Assembly: GCF_001999945.1 (NCBI RefSeq)
Contig: NZ_CP019650.1
Location: 1,116,001 to 1,180,000 of the forward strand
Reading direction: 5' to 3'
Source of the DNA: Microbulbifer agarilyticus
Lineage (GTDB): Bacteria > Pseudomonadota > Gammaproteobacteria > Pseudomonadales > Cellvibrionaceae
DNA: 64,000 nt
In this document: positions 47,339-55,421 of the stretch, piece after piece
How the letters are laid out: every line of letters starts with the position of its first letter
Numbering within the stretch: position 1 is the first letter of the stretch
Notes under the pieces: model-generated
What the model was told of the DNA's origin: nothing
Database searches by the model: none
What the model saw: the letters and a program-made list of their open reading frames with translations, nothing else
Translations under genes and position numbers: made by a program

Positions 47339-48045
47339 TTAACTTTTTCTGATCTCTAGAAGATACAGGACTTTGACTTGTCGCGGTTCTGTATCTCATC
47401 CTTCTATGTAGCCTTCTCATCACATGTGAGCAATTTCGTGGTTACTTGGCGTCGACGGTAAGTCGCAGCCAACTTTTTTGAAACTTATTCCCCCTCACCT
47501 AGCGCAATTCGGTCCGAAAATCAGGCTAGTAGTCGATCGAAGTCGTAACCAAAGTAGGTTCTGTAGAACTGCTCAATTGAGTGGTATCAAATCAATATTG
47601 TCACGCCCATAGACACCTCCTGAGTACTGCGGTCGATGCATTTTATTTGGTCAATGTTTCGTCAGGGATGAGCCGTGTAGAGGTTGATTAATCAGCCATA
47701 AATTAATCCGACCCTATTTCTCAATCCCGTTTCCCAATGCTATTTCTCAACCTTGTTTCTAATTAGCTTTTCAGCAATGTCGCAAAAATGTACCATATTG
47801 TTGACAATCTATGGAGTGGGATACTAAGAAGAGGAGTTTGGCGACAATTATCGGCGAACGCCTTTGGTATTCCCTGTCTGAGGTCCTGAGAGTTTTGTTG
47901 CGGGAGAGAGGTATATTCCCCTGGCTGTGCAGGGCTCCGTCCAACGGTTATTGCAGGCTTTATCGTATGGATAACTTTCCAAGTCGATCGAAGGCCAGTG
48001 GAAAAATTATACGAGATCTGGACGAACATTTATTTAGGGGGAAGG
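47339..48045 (+). other. AT-rich gap without a gene
   Basis: Seven hundred bases lie between DUF917 and the lipoprotein gene. A loose AGATACAG/CTGTATCT stem lies just after the DUF917 stop. Repeated CTATTTCTCAA/CCGTTTC-like units occur at about 47699-47755. TTGACA at 47801 has no good -10. Base composition is lower in GC than the flanks. No convincing coding frame was found. Confidence 0.6.
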
Positions 48046-50472
48046 ATGCAAAGGCGTATTTATCTATCATTGATGTTGAGCGTTGTTCTAACGGCTTGTG
48101 GCGGCGGTGGCGGGGCGGATTCCTCTTCTAGCGGGGGTACCACACCTCAGAATCAAGCGCCTACGGTTTCCATTGCCGGAGTATCTGCGGTCGACGAAGG
48201 AAATGAGATTGTCTTAACCGCCAACGCATCGGATAGCGATGGTTCAATTGCCAGTTATGCCTGGGCGGTGTCCTCTACCGAAGCTATTGATTTGACTTCA
48301 GTGACCGAAGCAGAAACTTCTTTTGTTGCGCCCTCTGTTACCGAAGACAAAACCGTAGATGTCACGGTGACAGTGACCGATGATGACGGTGCTACGGCCT
48401 CTGCAACGATTACGGTCAATATTGTTGATTTCAAGCCTGACTTCTCCATCTCTTACGAATCGAGCGTTACTGCCGGGGGCGGGTATTACGCTTATATTCA
48501 GTCTGATTTGGAGATTAATGACTATGAAATTAATCAGAGTTCTTTTCCGGCTGTTTCAGAAGTGCAGTATAAAGACCCTGATGAATTCAACCGTATAGTG
48601 TACTTTTTAGAACATAGTGAAAGCAGTTATACCTTGGCGATGGATGTGAGTGTCCAGTTTAAGGGGCATGAAGAATGGTTTACTAAGACGATTTCTGTTG
48701 AGGTTGCTTCGTCAGTAGATTTTGAACGCATCCAGCTCAACGCTGGAGGTTCTCATACGGTTTCCTTCGATGAGTTTCAAGAAGCAAATATACATTTGCC
48801 CTTTGAGATGCCGTTTGCTGAAATTTCGATTTCAGAAGCAGGTCTGGTACTGAGTGCTGCAAATTTCTACTCTAGTGAACTCAATTCAAGCTTTTATCTA
48901 CAGGGTACATTGAATGATGGCCGACCTTTCAAGACGGTTTACCAGGTAACGACTGTGGTCGGAGGTGAGGCTGTTACGGCTTCGGGAAGGGTGCTTTATG
49001 AAGATGTCGAACTCGGTAGTGTTTCAACGGTGCCGGTGATGGCTGGAAGCATTGTAGTTCGTGATAGTAGTGATTTAATCGTATCTTCAAGCTCAATTTC
49101 TGATGATGGTAGCTATCAAGTAGATATCCCGAAAGGGGTCTCAGTAGACATTAATTATGAGCCGATGTTTTACAAGAACGGGGCTCTGATCCGTGTCGCT
49201 GATAATACCGATACCAATTTCCTCAATACGGTGGAGGAGGTTGGCCTGCATATTAGCCAAAGTTATGCTGATCGATTTTGGTCGCTTCAAGCAGTTAAGC
49301 CGCCAACCTATCGCTTTGCCATTGTGTCGTCAGAAGTCTTTGACGTGAATACACCCTTCTCCGATTTGGTTTTAGATAGTGGCTATGAGGCGGGAGTTTA
49401 TGACCCTGAGCGCGAGTCTGCGGCTGCAAATATCATCAGTAATGTCCGTCGGGCACTTCATTGGGTAGATGACGGCGATCTTCTTGGCTGGGTCGACCTG
49501 GATATTTATTGGTCCCCTACAGCCCTGGATAGTAGTTATGCCTGGTATCAGGGTGGATTGGATACCAGTCAGGCCTATGCCAGCTGTCGAAGGAATTGTG
49601 CGGGATATAACAGTGCGAGAATCGAGATTGAGCCCGTCTACCATGAGTTTGATGACTGGACGATTACTCACGAGCTCGGTCACTACGTGATGGGTAGTAT
49701 TTCGCAAAATGATAGCAGTGGCGGGGAGCGAAGCATTGCGGATTATTTAAATCCAATGACAGCTTACTCGGAGGGCTATGCGGATTGGTTTGCCGAAATC
49801 GCACTGGATAACTCCTTTGACAGTCAGACACCGGAAGAGCCCTATGTCGGTTGGTTTAACGAAATAGCCGTTCAAAATTCGCTGAATGAGCTGTTCAATG
49901 CGGTTGGTAAGGATGTGGCAAAGTTCCATCAGGCAATGATAGATAGTGCCGATTCGCCAGAGTTTAAAACGATTTTCACATTTATTGATTCACTGCATAC
50001 GCTTGATCCAGGTGCTGTTGAAGGCAAGCTGGGTGCACTTTCTCAGTGGGGTATAAATTCCATCGAGCCAGATGGCCGCGGCGAATTTTATGCGATTCCT
50101 AATCACCTCAAAATGGATCCCGAGGCACAAGATGTATATTTGCCAGTGCATCAGCGCATCCACTTGGGCGAGCTCAGTGAGGCCTGCGTTGACTCAAGAA
50201 ATGCGGGTTCACGAAACCGATTGGGTGCATCTCATTTGGGGTTGATTGAGCTGGAAAGTGATGGCCTTTACTCGATCACTCAAGAAGGTGAGGGCCTGAA
50301 CCCGTCGATACTCATGACGGACGCCTATATGAATTCGCGGTCTCTATCGCCGGTGAATGGGCAGCTTTGGTTGCCAAAGGGTGAGTATAAAATCCTTGCA
50401 AGTGATTATGATATTTACTGGGGGAGCAAGATAGGAATTCAGTGTTTTTCCTATCAAGTGAATAGGCATTAA
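48046..50472 (+). CDS. Lipoprotein with Ig/PKD-like domain and putative zinc metalloprotease domain
   Basis: The 808-residue precursor has a lipobox (LTAC, Cys18) and a Gly/Ser linker. A PKD/cadherin-like beta domain (about residues 35-140) follows, then further beta-rich segments. The C-terminal region holds HELGH at 542-546 and EGYADWF at 576-582, a zinc metalloprotease pattern with Glu as likely third ligand. ATG 48046 follows a GGGGGAAGG site; the frame is open to 47998. I do not recognise the full-length family. The gene is notably AT-richer than its neighbours, which suggests transfer. It separates DUF917 from the MFS permease. Confidence 0.82.
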   Translation: MQRRIYLSLMLSVVLTACGGGGGADSSSSGGTTPQNQAPTVSIAGVSAVDEGNEIVLTANASDSDGSIASYAWAVSSTEAIDLTSVTEAETSFVAPSVTEDKTVDVTVTVTDDDGATASATITVNIVDFKPDFSISYESSVTAGGGYYAYIQSDLEINDYEINQSSFPAVSEVQYKDPDEFNRIVYFLEHSESSYTLAMDVSVQFKGHEEWFTKTISVEVASSVDFERIQLNAGGSHTVSFDEFQEANIHLPFEMPFAEISISEAGLVLSAANFYSSELNSSFYLQGTLNDGRPFKTVYQVTTVVGGEAVTASGRVLYEDVELGSVSTVPVMAGSIVVRDSSDLIVSSSSISDDGSYQVDIPKGVSVDINYEPMFYKNGALIRVADNTDTNFLNTVEEVGLHISQSYADRFWSLQAVKPPTYRFAIVSSEVFDVNTPFSDLVLDSGYEAGVYDPERESAAANIISNVRRALHWVDDGDLLGWVDLDIYWSPTALDSSYAWYQGGLDTSQAYASCRRNCAGYNSARIEIEPVYHEFDDWTITHELGHYVMGSISQNDSSGGERSIADYLNPMTAYSEGYADWFAEIALDNSFDSQTPEEPYVGWFNEIAVQNSLNELFNAVGKDVAKFHQAMIDSADSPEFKTIFTFIDSLHTLDPGAVEGKLGALSQWGINSIEPDGRGEFYAIPNHLKMDPEAQDVYLPVHQRIHLGELSEACVDSRNAGSRNRLGASHLGLIELESDGLYSITQEGEGLNPSILMTDAYMNSRSLSPVNGQLWLPKGEYKILASDYDIYWGSKIGIQCFSYQVNRH

Positions 50473-50504
50473 GTTAAGAGCCAATAAATGGAAATAAATT
50501 TATT

Positions 50505-50682
50505 CTGACTATCCTGTTTTTCATATGGAGTTTTATCACTTAGCTCAATGAGATTCTGGTGTAGTACGGCAAGGCAGTATTGACCTCAGTTATACCCAGG
50601 ACATACTGGTGCAGTCTATGTTCTTAGGCGCCTGCTCTAGATTTCGCCACCAGCTGGCGCTCTGGTGCGCCTTATCGGGCTT
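50505..50682 (+). pseudogene. Decayed 5' fragment of a FucP-type MFS permease gene
   Basis: This stretch aligns with the intact MFS gene at about 50998-51180. Translated, it gives LTILFFIWSFIT, a stop, LNEILV, a stop, and after a frameshift LDLSYTQDILVQ. The intact gene has [18 protein letters not shown] and [12 protein letters not shown] at the same places. It has at least two in-frame stops and small indels, so it cannot be translated. It is divergent from the intact copy rather than a recent duplicate. Confidence 0.85.
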
Positions 50683-50695
50683 AGGTAGGGGGGGT

Positions 50696-50828
50696 ACATG
50701 GATGTGCGACCCTCGGAACCGGTGGTGGATCTTCCCGCGCCCAGAGCATTCCGAGTGAGGAAGGGCTGGAAATTTTTGGATCCAAGTATCCCGCATATCC
50801 ATTCGACTATCGATGCGCAGTGGCGTAA
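50696..50828 (+). pseudogene. Decayed, internally deleted DUF917 gene
   Basis: The left part matches the start of the intact gene near 46275 (CGACCCTCGGAACCGGTGG against CGATCCTCGGAACCGGCGG). The right part matches its end near 47245-47338. Translated, the end reads LPAPRAF then, one frame on, SEEGLEIFGSKYPAYPFDYR before a TAA at 50826. The intact protein has LPAPNAF and SEKGLEIFGPKYLGYSFEYR. About 930 bases of the middle are missing. Confidence 0.85.
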
Positions 50829-50919
50829 AAAGCGCTTATTTGAGTATTTGCAGCGTTGCGCGGACTCTTTCTCTGACTGTCTATGATGAATAGAGGGGTT
50901 GTCAGGAGTTGAGGTACCT

Positions 50920-52188
50920 GTGTCAGGAGCGAAGTCGACACACGACAGTAAGGACCAAGGTGGCGTACAGGAGAATCACCGGTTTGCTCTGACCGCACTG
51001 ACCATCCTGTTTTTCATGTGGGGCTTTATCACCTGCCTCAATGACATTCTGGTGCCGCACCTCAAGGCGGTATTTGACCTCAGCTACACCCAAGCCATGC
51101 TGGTGCAGTTCGCCTTCTTCGGCGCCTACTTTACGGTTTCGCTGCCGGCTGGTGCCCTGGTGCGCCGTATTGGCTTTAAGTACGGTATTGTGTGCGGGCT
51201 ACTACTAGCAGCGCTCGGTTGTTTGCTGTTTTATCCCGCTGCAGAGGTGCAAACCTACCCGCTGTTTTTGGGGGCGCTGTTTGTATTGGCTTCCGGTGTT
51301 ACCCTATTGCAGGTCTCTGCCAATCCCTATGTCACGGCTTTGGGGGATCCTGCCACGGCGTCCAGTCGCTTGACCCTGACGCAGGGCTTCAATGCCTTGG
51401 GTACCACCTTGGCGCCATTTTTTGGTGGTGCACTCATCCTTTCGACGGCGGTAACCGCACTTCCCGATCCAAGCCATTCCGCGAAGTCGGTCCAGCTCCC
51501 CTACCTGATTCTTGCGGGCACTCTCGTATTACTCGCGGTGACCTTTTACCTACTTAAATTGCCGCGTGTTTTGCCCGAGTACACCGGCAAGGTAGTGGGG
51601 GAAAAGTCCCTCTGGTCGCATCGACATCTGGTACTCGGGGCGCTGGGGATATTTCTGTATGTTGGCGCGGAAGTGGCCATTGGCAGTTTTATGGTCAACT
51701 TCCTAGGCTTGCCGGAAGTGATGGGGATGGAGGAAGCGCAGGCGGCGAACTACATCGCGATCTACTGGGCCGGTGCCATGGTGGGGCGGTTTATCGGTGC
51801 TTTCGTTATGCGGGTCGTACCACCGGGAACTGTGCTTGCGGTAAATGGGGTCGCTGCGATTGTGCTGATATTGGTGGCAATGTTCACCAATGGGGCAGTC
51901 GCCATGTGGTCTTTGTTGCTGGTGGGTTTGTGCAACTCGATCATGTTCCCGACGATTTTTAGTTTGGCGCTGCAAGGGATGGGGGTTCAATCTGGCCAGG
52001 CATCTGGACTGCTGTGTCTGGCCATTGTCGGGGGTGCACTGGTACCGCTACTTCAAGGCGTGCTCGCGGACGCGATTGGTCTGCATCACTCCTACTTCAT
52101 ACCAGTGATGTGTTATCTCTACATTGTGTATTACGGCGTATTGGGCTGGCGCGCAGAGTCGCCTAGTGCGCGTAAGTCAGGCAGTTAA
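50920..52188 (+). CDS. FucP/GluP-type MFS sugar permease
   Basis: A 12-helix major facilitator of the fucose/glucose-galactose permease group (422 residues). It has [20 protein letters not shown] in the first helices and [11 protein letters not shown] plus [20 protein letters not shown] as family signatures. GTG 50920 with GAGG five bases upstream is the best start; TTG 50899 is also in frame. The family usually carries sugars with protons or sodium; here neighbours do not identify a sugar. Its last 26 bases overlap the convergent DUF1540 gene. Confidence 0.9.
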   Translation: MSGAKSTHDSKDQGGVQENHRFALTALTILFFMWGFITCLNDILVPHLKAVFDLSYTQAMLVQFAFFGAYFTVSLPAGALVRRIGFKYGIVCGLLLAALGCLLFYPAAEVQTYPLFLGALFVLASGVTLLQVSANPYVTALGDPATASSRLTLTQGFNALGTTLAPFFGGALILSTAVTALPDPSHSAKSVQLPYLILAGTLVLLAVTFYLLKLPRVLPEYTGKVVGEKSLWSHRHLVLGALGIFLYVGAEVAIGSFMVNFLGLPEVMGMEEAQAANYIAIYWAGAMVGRFIGAFVMRVVPPGTVLAVNGVAAIVLILVAMFTNGAVAMWSLLLVGLCNSIMFPTIFSLALQGMGVQSGQASGLLCLAIVGGALVPLLQGVLADAIGLHHSYFIPVMCYLYIVYYGVLGWRAESPSARKSGS

Positions 52189-52453
52189 CCGTATCGCCGC
52201 TATAGCCCAGTTCAATCTTGTCCGCGCTGCATTCAAAATCGATGTTGTGGCTGCAACCGGTCACCTTACAGGCGCCAACACCCGCATTGCGTTGTCGGCT
52301 GGTGTGGTGGCTGTTGCTGAAAAACGTATCGCAGTCCGGGTGTTCACCATCGCCAACAGTGATGGCACGTGCGTGGCATGAGGAATCGGTGTTGTAGGCG
52401 CACTCCGTTGCAGCGCAGCTGGAAACTTCAGGCATATCGGTGGCGATGATCAT
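52163..52453 (-). CDS. DUF1540-type protein with duplicated cysteine motif
   Basis: A 96-residue protein with two copies of a four-cysteine pattern: C-x4-C-x7-C-x14-C ([14 protein letters not shown] and on) and C-x4-C-x7-C-x15-C ([14 protein letters not shown] and on). This is the DUF1540 arrangement, probably a small metal-binding fold, present here as a tandem pair. There is no signal peptide. The function is unknown. It is convergent with, and overlaps, the MFS gene by 26 bases. Confidence 0.82.
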   Translation of the reverse strand: MIIATDMPEVSSCAATECAYNTDSSCHARAITVGDGEHPDCDTFFSNSHHTSRQRNAGVGACKVTGCSHNIDFECSADKIELGYSGDTVNCLTYAH

Positions 52454-52671
52454 GGCGTGATTCTCTGCGGTTTATTGTAAAAAGACCAAACTCCCGCCCT
52501 GAGCCTAGTACAGACCTATTGCTTGTCAAATACACGGCTCGTCAAACATCGGATCGAACTCTTCAGCTGGTCACGGACGAGCGCTTATCTCCTGTGTCGC
52601 TTTTTTGTACGTGCGGATCAGGGTAGAGTAGTCCACTCGAATAAGAATAATTTGACGTTAGGAGTCGTGCG

Positions 52672-53022
52672 ATGAGCTTTGCCAATCGGCAACAGGCCGC
52701 CCGTTACTGGAGAGAAAATATTCGCCTGATGCTCAGCTTGCTGTGTGTCTGGTTTGTGGTGTCTTTCGGTTGCGGAATACTGTTTGTAGAAGAACTGAAC
52801 CAGATCCGATTTGGTGGCTTCAAGCTGGGATTCTGGTTTGCCCAGCAGGGCGCCATCTATGTGTTCCTCGGTTTGATTTTTTTCTACGTCTACAAGCTGA
52901 ACCAGCTGGACAAGAAGTACGGTGTGTATGAAGGCGATGAACCTGCTCCGTCCGCGGAAGATGCTGCACCATCTGCAGGGAATAGCGGCCCCGTCGGCCA
53001 GCAGCTTGAGGGAGGGCAGTGA
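52672..53022 (+). CDS. DUF4212 small subunit of sodium/substrate symporter
   Basis: A 116-residue membrane protein with two helices (about residues 22-42 and 60-82) and a Pro/Ala/Glu-rich tail. The start ([16 protein letters not shown]) and [19 protein letters not shown] are the DUF4212 pattern. Members are encoded with a large sodium:solute symporter subunit, as here, and resemble the small partner of acetate/pyruvate-type symporters. Its stop touches the start region of the next gene. Confidence 0.92.
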   Translation: MSFANRQQAARYWRENIRLMLSLLCVWFVVSFGCGILFVEELNQIRFGGFKLGFWFAQQGAIYVFLGLIFFYVYKLNQLDKKYGVYEGDEPAPSAEDAAPSAGNSGPVGQQLEGGQ

Positions 53023-53024
53023 GC

Positions 53025-54725
53025 ATGGATGTACAAAGCCTTACCTTCCTGATTGTTGGGGCTACCTTTGTCCTGTATATCGCCATCGCCCTCTGGGCCC
53101 GCGCGGGATCCACTAACGATTTCTATGTGGCAGGCGGAGGGGTGCACCCGGTTGCCAACGGTATGGCCACAGCGGCGGACTGGATGTCGGCGGCCTCGTT
53201 TATTTCCATGGCCGGCCTGATTTCCTTTATGGGTTACGACGGTGCGGTATATCTGCTGGGTTGGACCGGTGGCTATGTACTGCTGGCCCTGTGTCTTGCG
53301 CCCTACCTGCGTAAGTTCGGCAAGTTCACCGTGCCCGATTTTATCGGCGATCGCTATTACTCCCAGGCGGCGCGCACGGTGGCAGTGATTTGTGCCATTT
53401 TTGTCAGCTTTACCTATGTGGCCGGCCAGATGCGTGGTGTGGGCGTCGTGTTCTCCCGCTTTTTGGAAGTAGATATTGCCACCGGCGTGATGATTGGTAT
53501 GGGGGTAGTGTTTTTCTACGCGGTGCTCGGCGGTATGAAGGGCATTACCTACACGCAAGTGGCCCAGTACTGTGTACTGATTTTTGCCTATATGGTGCCG
53601 GCAGTTTTTATTTCCATCATGATGACCGGCCATGTTTTTCCCCAGGCGGGCTTTGGTGGCCTGCTTGCCGATGGCACCTATCTACTGGATAAGTTGGATG
53701 GGTTATCCACAGAGCTTGGGTTTGCCGAGTACACCTCGGGTAGCAAGAGTACTGTGGATATGTTTTTCATTACCGCTGCGCTGATGGTCGGTACCGCGGG
53801 CCTGCCGCATGTGATCGTGCGCTTCTTTACCGTGCCCAAGGTGCGTGACGCGCGAAAATCTGCCGGTTGGGCACTGCTGTTTATTGCGCTGCTGTACACC
53901 ACCGCGCCCGCCATTGCTTCGTTTGCCCGGGTAAATATGATCGACACTATTAACGGGCCGGACGGGCAAGGGACACCGCACGCGGAAGCCCCGAGCTGGG
54001 TTGCCAATTGGGAAGAGACTGGCCTGATTCAGTGGGACGACAAGAATGCCGACGGCAAGATGTTTTATTCCGGTGACGAACGCAATGAGATGCAGGTAGA
54101 TCGCGATATTATGGTGTTGGCGAATCCGGAAATTGCCAATCTCCCTGCGTGGGTAATTGCACTGGTTGCTGCCGGTGGTGTGGCTGCGGCCTTGTCTACT
54201 TCGGCCGGGCTGTTGCTGGTTATTTCGACGTCCATTTCTCACGACCTGCTCAAGCGCAACCTGATGCCGCGCATTACCGAAAAGCAGGAACTGGGTTATG
54301 CCCGGGCCGCCGCCGCTGTCGCCGTGTGTATTGCGGGTTATCTCGGGATTAATCCACCGGGTTTTGTCGCTCAGGTGGTGGCCTTTGCCTTTGGGCTTGC
54401 GGCCTCATCATTCTTCCCGGCCATCATCATGGGGATATTCTCCAAACGGATGAATAAGGAAGGTGCGATCGCCGGCATGCTATCCGGAATCCTGTTTACG
54501 GCGGCGTATATCGTTTACTTCAAGTTTGTGAATCCGGCAGCGAATACGCCCGACAACTGGTGGTTTGGTATCTCGCCGGAAGGTATCGGAACCCTGGGCA
54601 TGCTGCTGAACTTTGCCGTGGCGATTGGCGTGGCGAAATTTACCCGTAAGACGCCTGACGATGTGCAGGAAATGGTGGAAAGTATTCGCTTCCCGCAAGG
54701 CGCCGGTGCAGCCAGTGCACACTGA
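53025..54725 (+). CDS. Sodium:solute symporter large subunit (VC_2705 group)
   Basis: A 566-residue SSS-family transporter with about 13 helices. It has [20 protein letters not shown] and [15 protein letters not shown] near the start, the SSS signature region. A hydrophilic insert of about 70 residues (about 303-372, with [20 protein letters not shown]) is typical of the VC_2705 group. ATG 53025 is preferred because GGAGGG lies nine bases upstream; GTG 53019 is also possible. Substrates of this group are thought to be short-chain carboxylates, not proven here. Confidence 0.9.
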   Translation: MDVQSLTFLIVGATFVLYIAIALWARAGSTNDFYVAGGGVHPVANGMATAADWMSAASFISMAGLISFMGYDGAVYLLGWTGGYVLLALCLAPYLRKFGKFTVPDFIGDRYYSQAARTVAVICAIFVSFTYVAGQMRGVGVVFSRFLEVDIATGVMIGMGVVFFYAVLGGMKGITYTQVAQYCVLIFAYMVPAVFISIMMTGHVFPQAGFGGLLADGTYLLDKLDGLSTELGFAEYTSGSKSTVDMFFITAALMVGTAGLPHVIVRFFTVPKVRDARKSAGWALLFIALLYTTAPAIASFARVNMIDTINGPDGQGTPHAEAPSWVANWEETGLIQWDDKNADGKMFYSGDERNEMQVDRDIMVLANPEIANLPAWVIALVAAGGVAAALSTSAGLLLVISTSISHDLLKRNLMPRITEKQELGYARAAAAVAVCIAGYLGINPPGFVAQVVAFAFGLAASSFFPAIIMGIFSKRMNKEGAIAGMLSGILFTAAYIVYFKFVNPAANTPDNWWFGISPEGIGTLGMLLNFAVAIGVAKFTRKTPDDVQEMVESIRFPQGAGAASAH

Positions 54726-54738
54726 GTGTTGGTGATGT

Positions 54739-54766
54739 AAAAAAGCGAGCCTCGGCTCGCTTTTTT
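54739..54766. terminator. Bidirectional intrinsic terminator
   Basis: AAAAAAGCGAGC and GCTCGCTTTTTT pair around a CTCG loop. It lies between the convergent symporter and GNAT genes. Confidence 0.93.
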
Positions 54767-55313
54767 ATTGTTTGTTCGGTTCGCTTTTCTGGTTCCAGGC
54801 GAGGAGCGCGAGTTCTTCGTTGGTCTCCGGGAATATGAAAACGTCTTCCTTGCTAAAACCGAGTTTTTCCAGCAGCTGGATGGAGGCATGGTTCTCGGGC
54901 GTGGCGATGGCGAGAATGCGCGCTAGACCGAGTGATTCTTTTCCCCATTGCATGGCCGCGGTGGCCGCCTCCAAGGCATAACCTTGCCCGCGATACTGGG
55001 GCAGATAGGCGAAGCCGACTTCGACATTATCCAGTTCGGCGCGGCGCATCAGTCCAGATTGTCCAATGGGGGTTCCGTCCTTCAGTTCTACACAACACAT
55101 TCCAAGCCCGTGGGATGCATACATGGCTATGGGACCGCGCAGGAGATACTGACGCGCATCCTCGAGTGTGCGCACGCCGCGGTCACCGATAAAACGATGG
55201 AAGTCCGGGTCGTTCACCAGCTCCAGGGTGAATTGCGCATCGGCATCGCTGTCGGTGAGCTTTCGCAGGCGCAAGCGTTCGGTAGTGATAGTTGGTATTG
55301 GGGAGCTAGACAT
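54765..55313 (-). CDS. GNAT family acetyltransferase (RimJ/RimL-like)
   Basis: A 182-residue N-acetyltransferase. It has TITTERLRLRKLTDSDAD at the start and the acetyl-CoA loop in LPQYRGQGYALEAATAAM. The closing IATPENHASIQLLEKLGF is the RimJ/RimL-type motif. The ATG at 55313 was chosen over 55370, as the extra residues do not fit the family. The acceptor is unknown; many relatives acetylate protein N-termini or small amines. Confidence 0.88.
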   Translation of the reverse strand: MSSSPIPTITTERLRLRKLTDSDADAQFTLELVNDPDFHRFIGDRGVRTLEDARQYLLRGPIAMYASHGLGMCCVELKDGTPIGQSGLMRRAELDNVEVGFAYLPQYRGQGYALEAATAAMQWGKESLGLARILAIATPENHASIQLLEKLGFSKEDVFIFPETNEELALLAWNQKSEPNKQ

Positions 55314-55375
55314 CGTATGGGGGCACTTCAGGTAACCGCTGAAAAGTAGAGAATACGCAGGTTTAGCCACAAATA

Positions 55376-55402
55376 AAAACGCCCACCGAAGTGGGCGTTT
55401 TT
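55376..55402 (-). terminator. Intrinsic terminator of the esterase gene
   Basis: AAAACGCCCAC and GTGGGCGTTTT pair around a CGAA loop, with a T run on the minus-strand transcript. It lies just past the esterase stop. Confidence 0.9.
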
Positions 55403-55421
55403 GTTCGGCTACGTGCTTGTA

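Noticed and set aside
47801..47829. TTGACA followed by TACTAA as a promoter for the lipoprotein gene
   Set aside because: The spacing is 15 bases with a poor -10 element, and the distance to the start is more than 200 bases; not strong enough to annotate.
47811..48131. A 106-codon frame in the AT-rich gap
   Set aside because: It runs into the lipoprotein gene in another frame, has no ribosome site and no plausible fold; the DNA is better read as non-coding.
50698..50886. A 62-codon open frame starting ATGGATGTGCGACCC
   Set aside because: It crosses the frameshift in the DUF917 remnant; similarity to DUF917 switches frame inside it, so it is a decayed gene rather than a new small protein.
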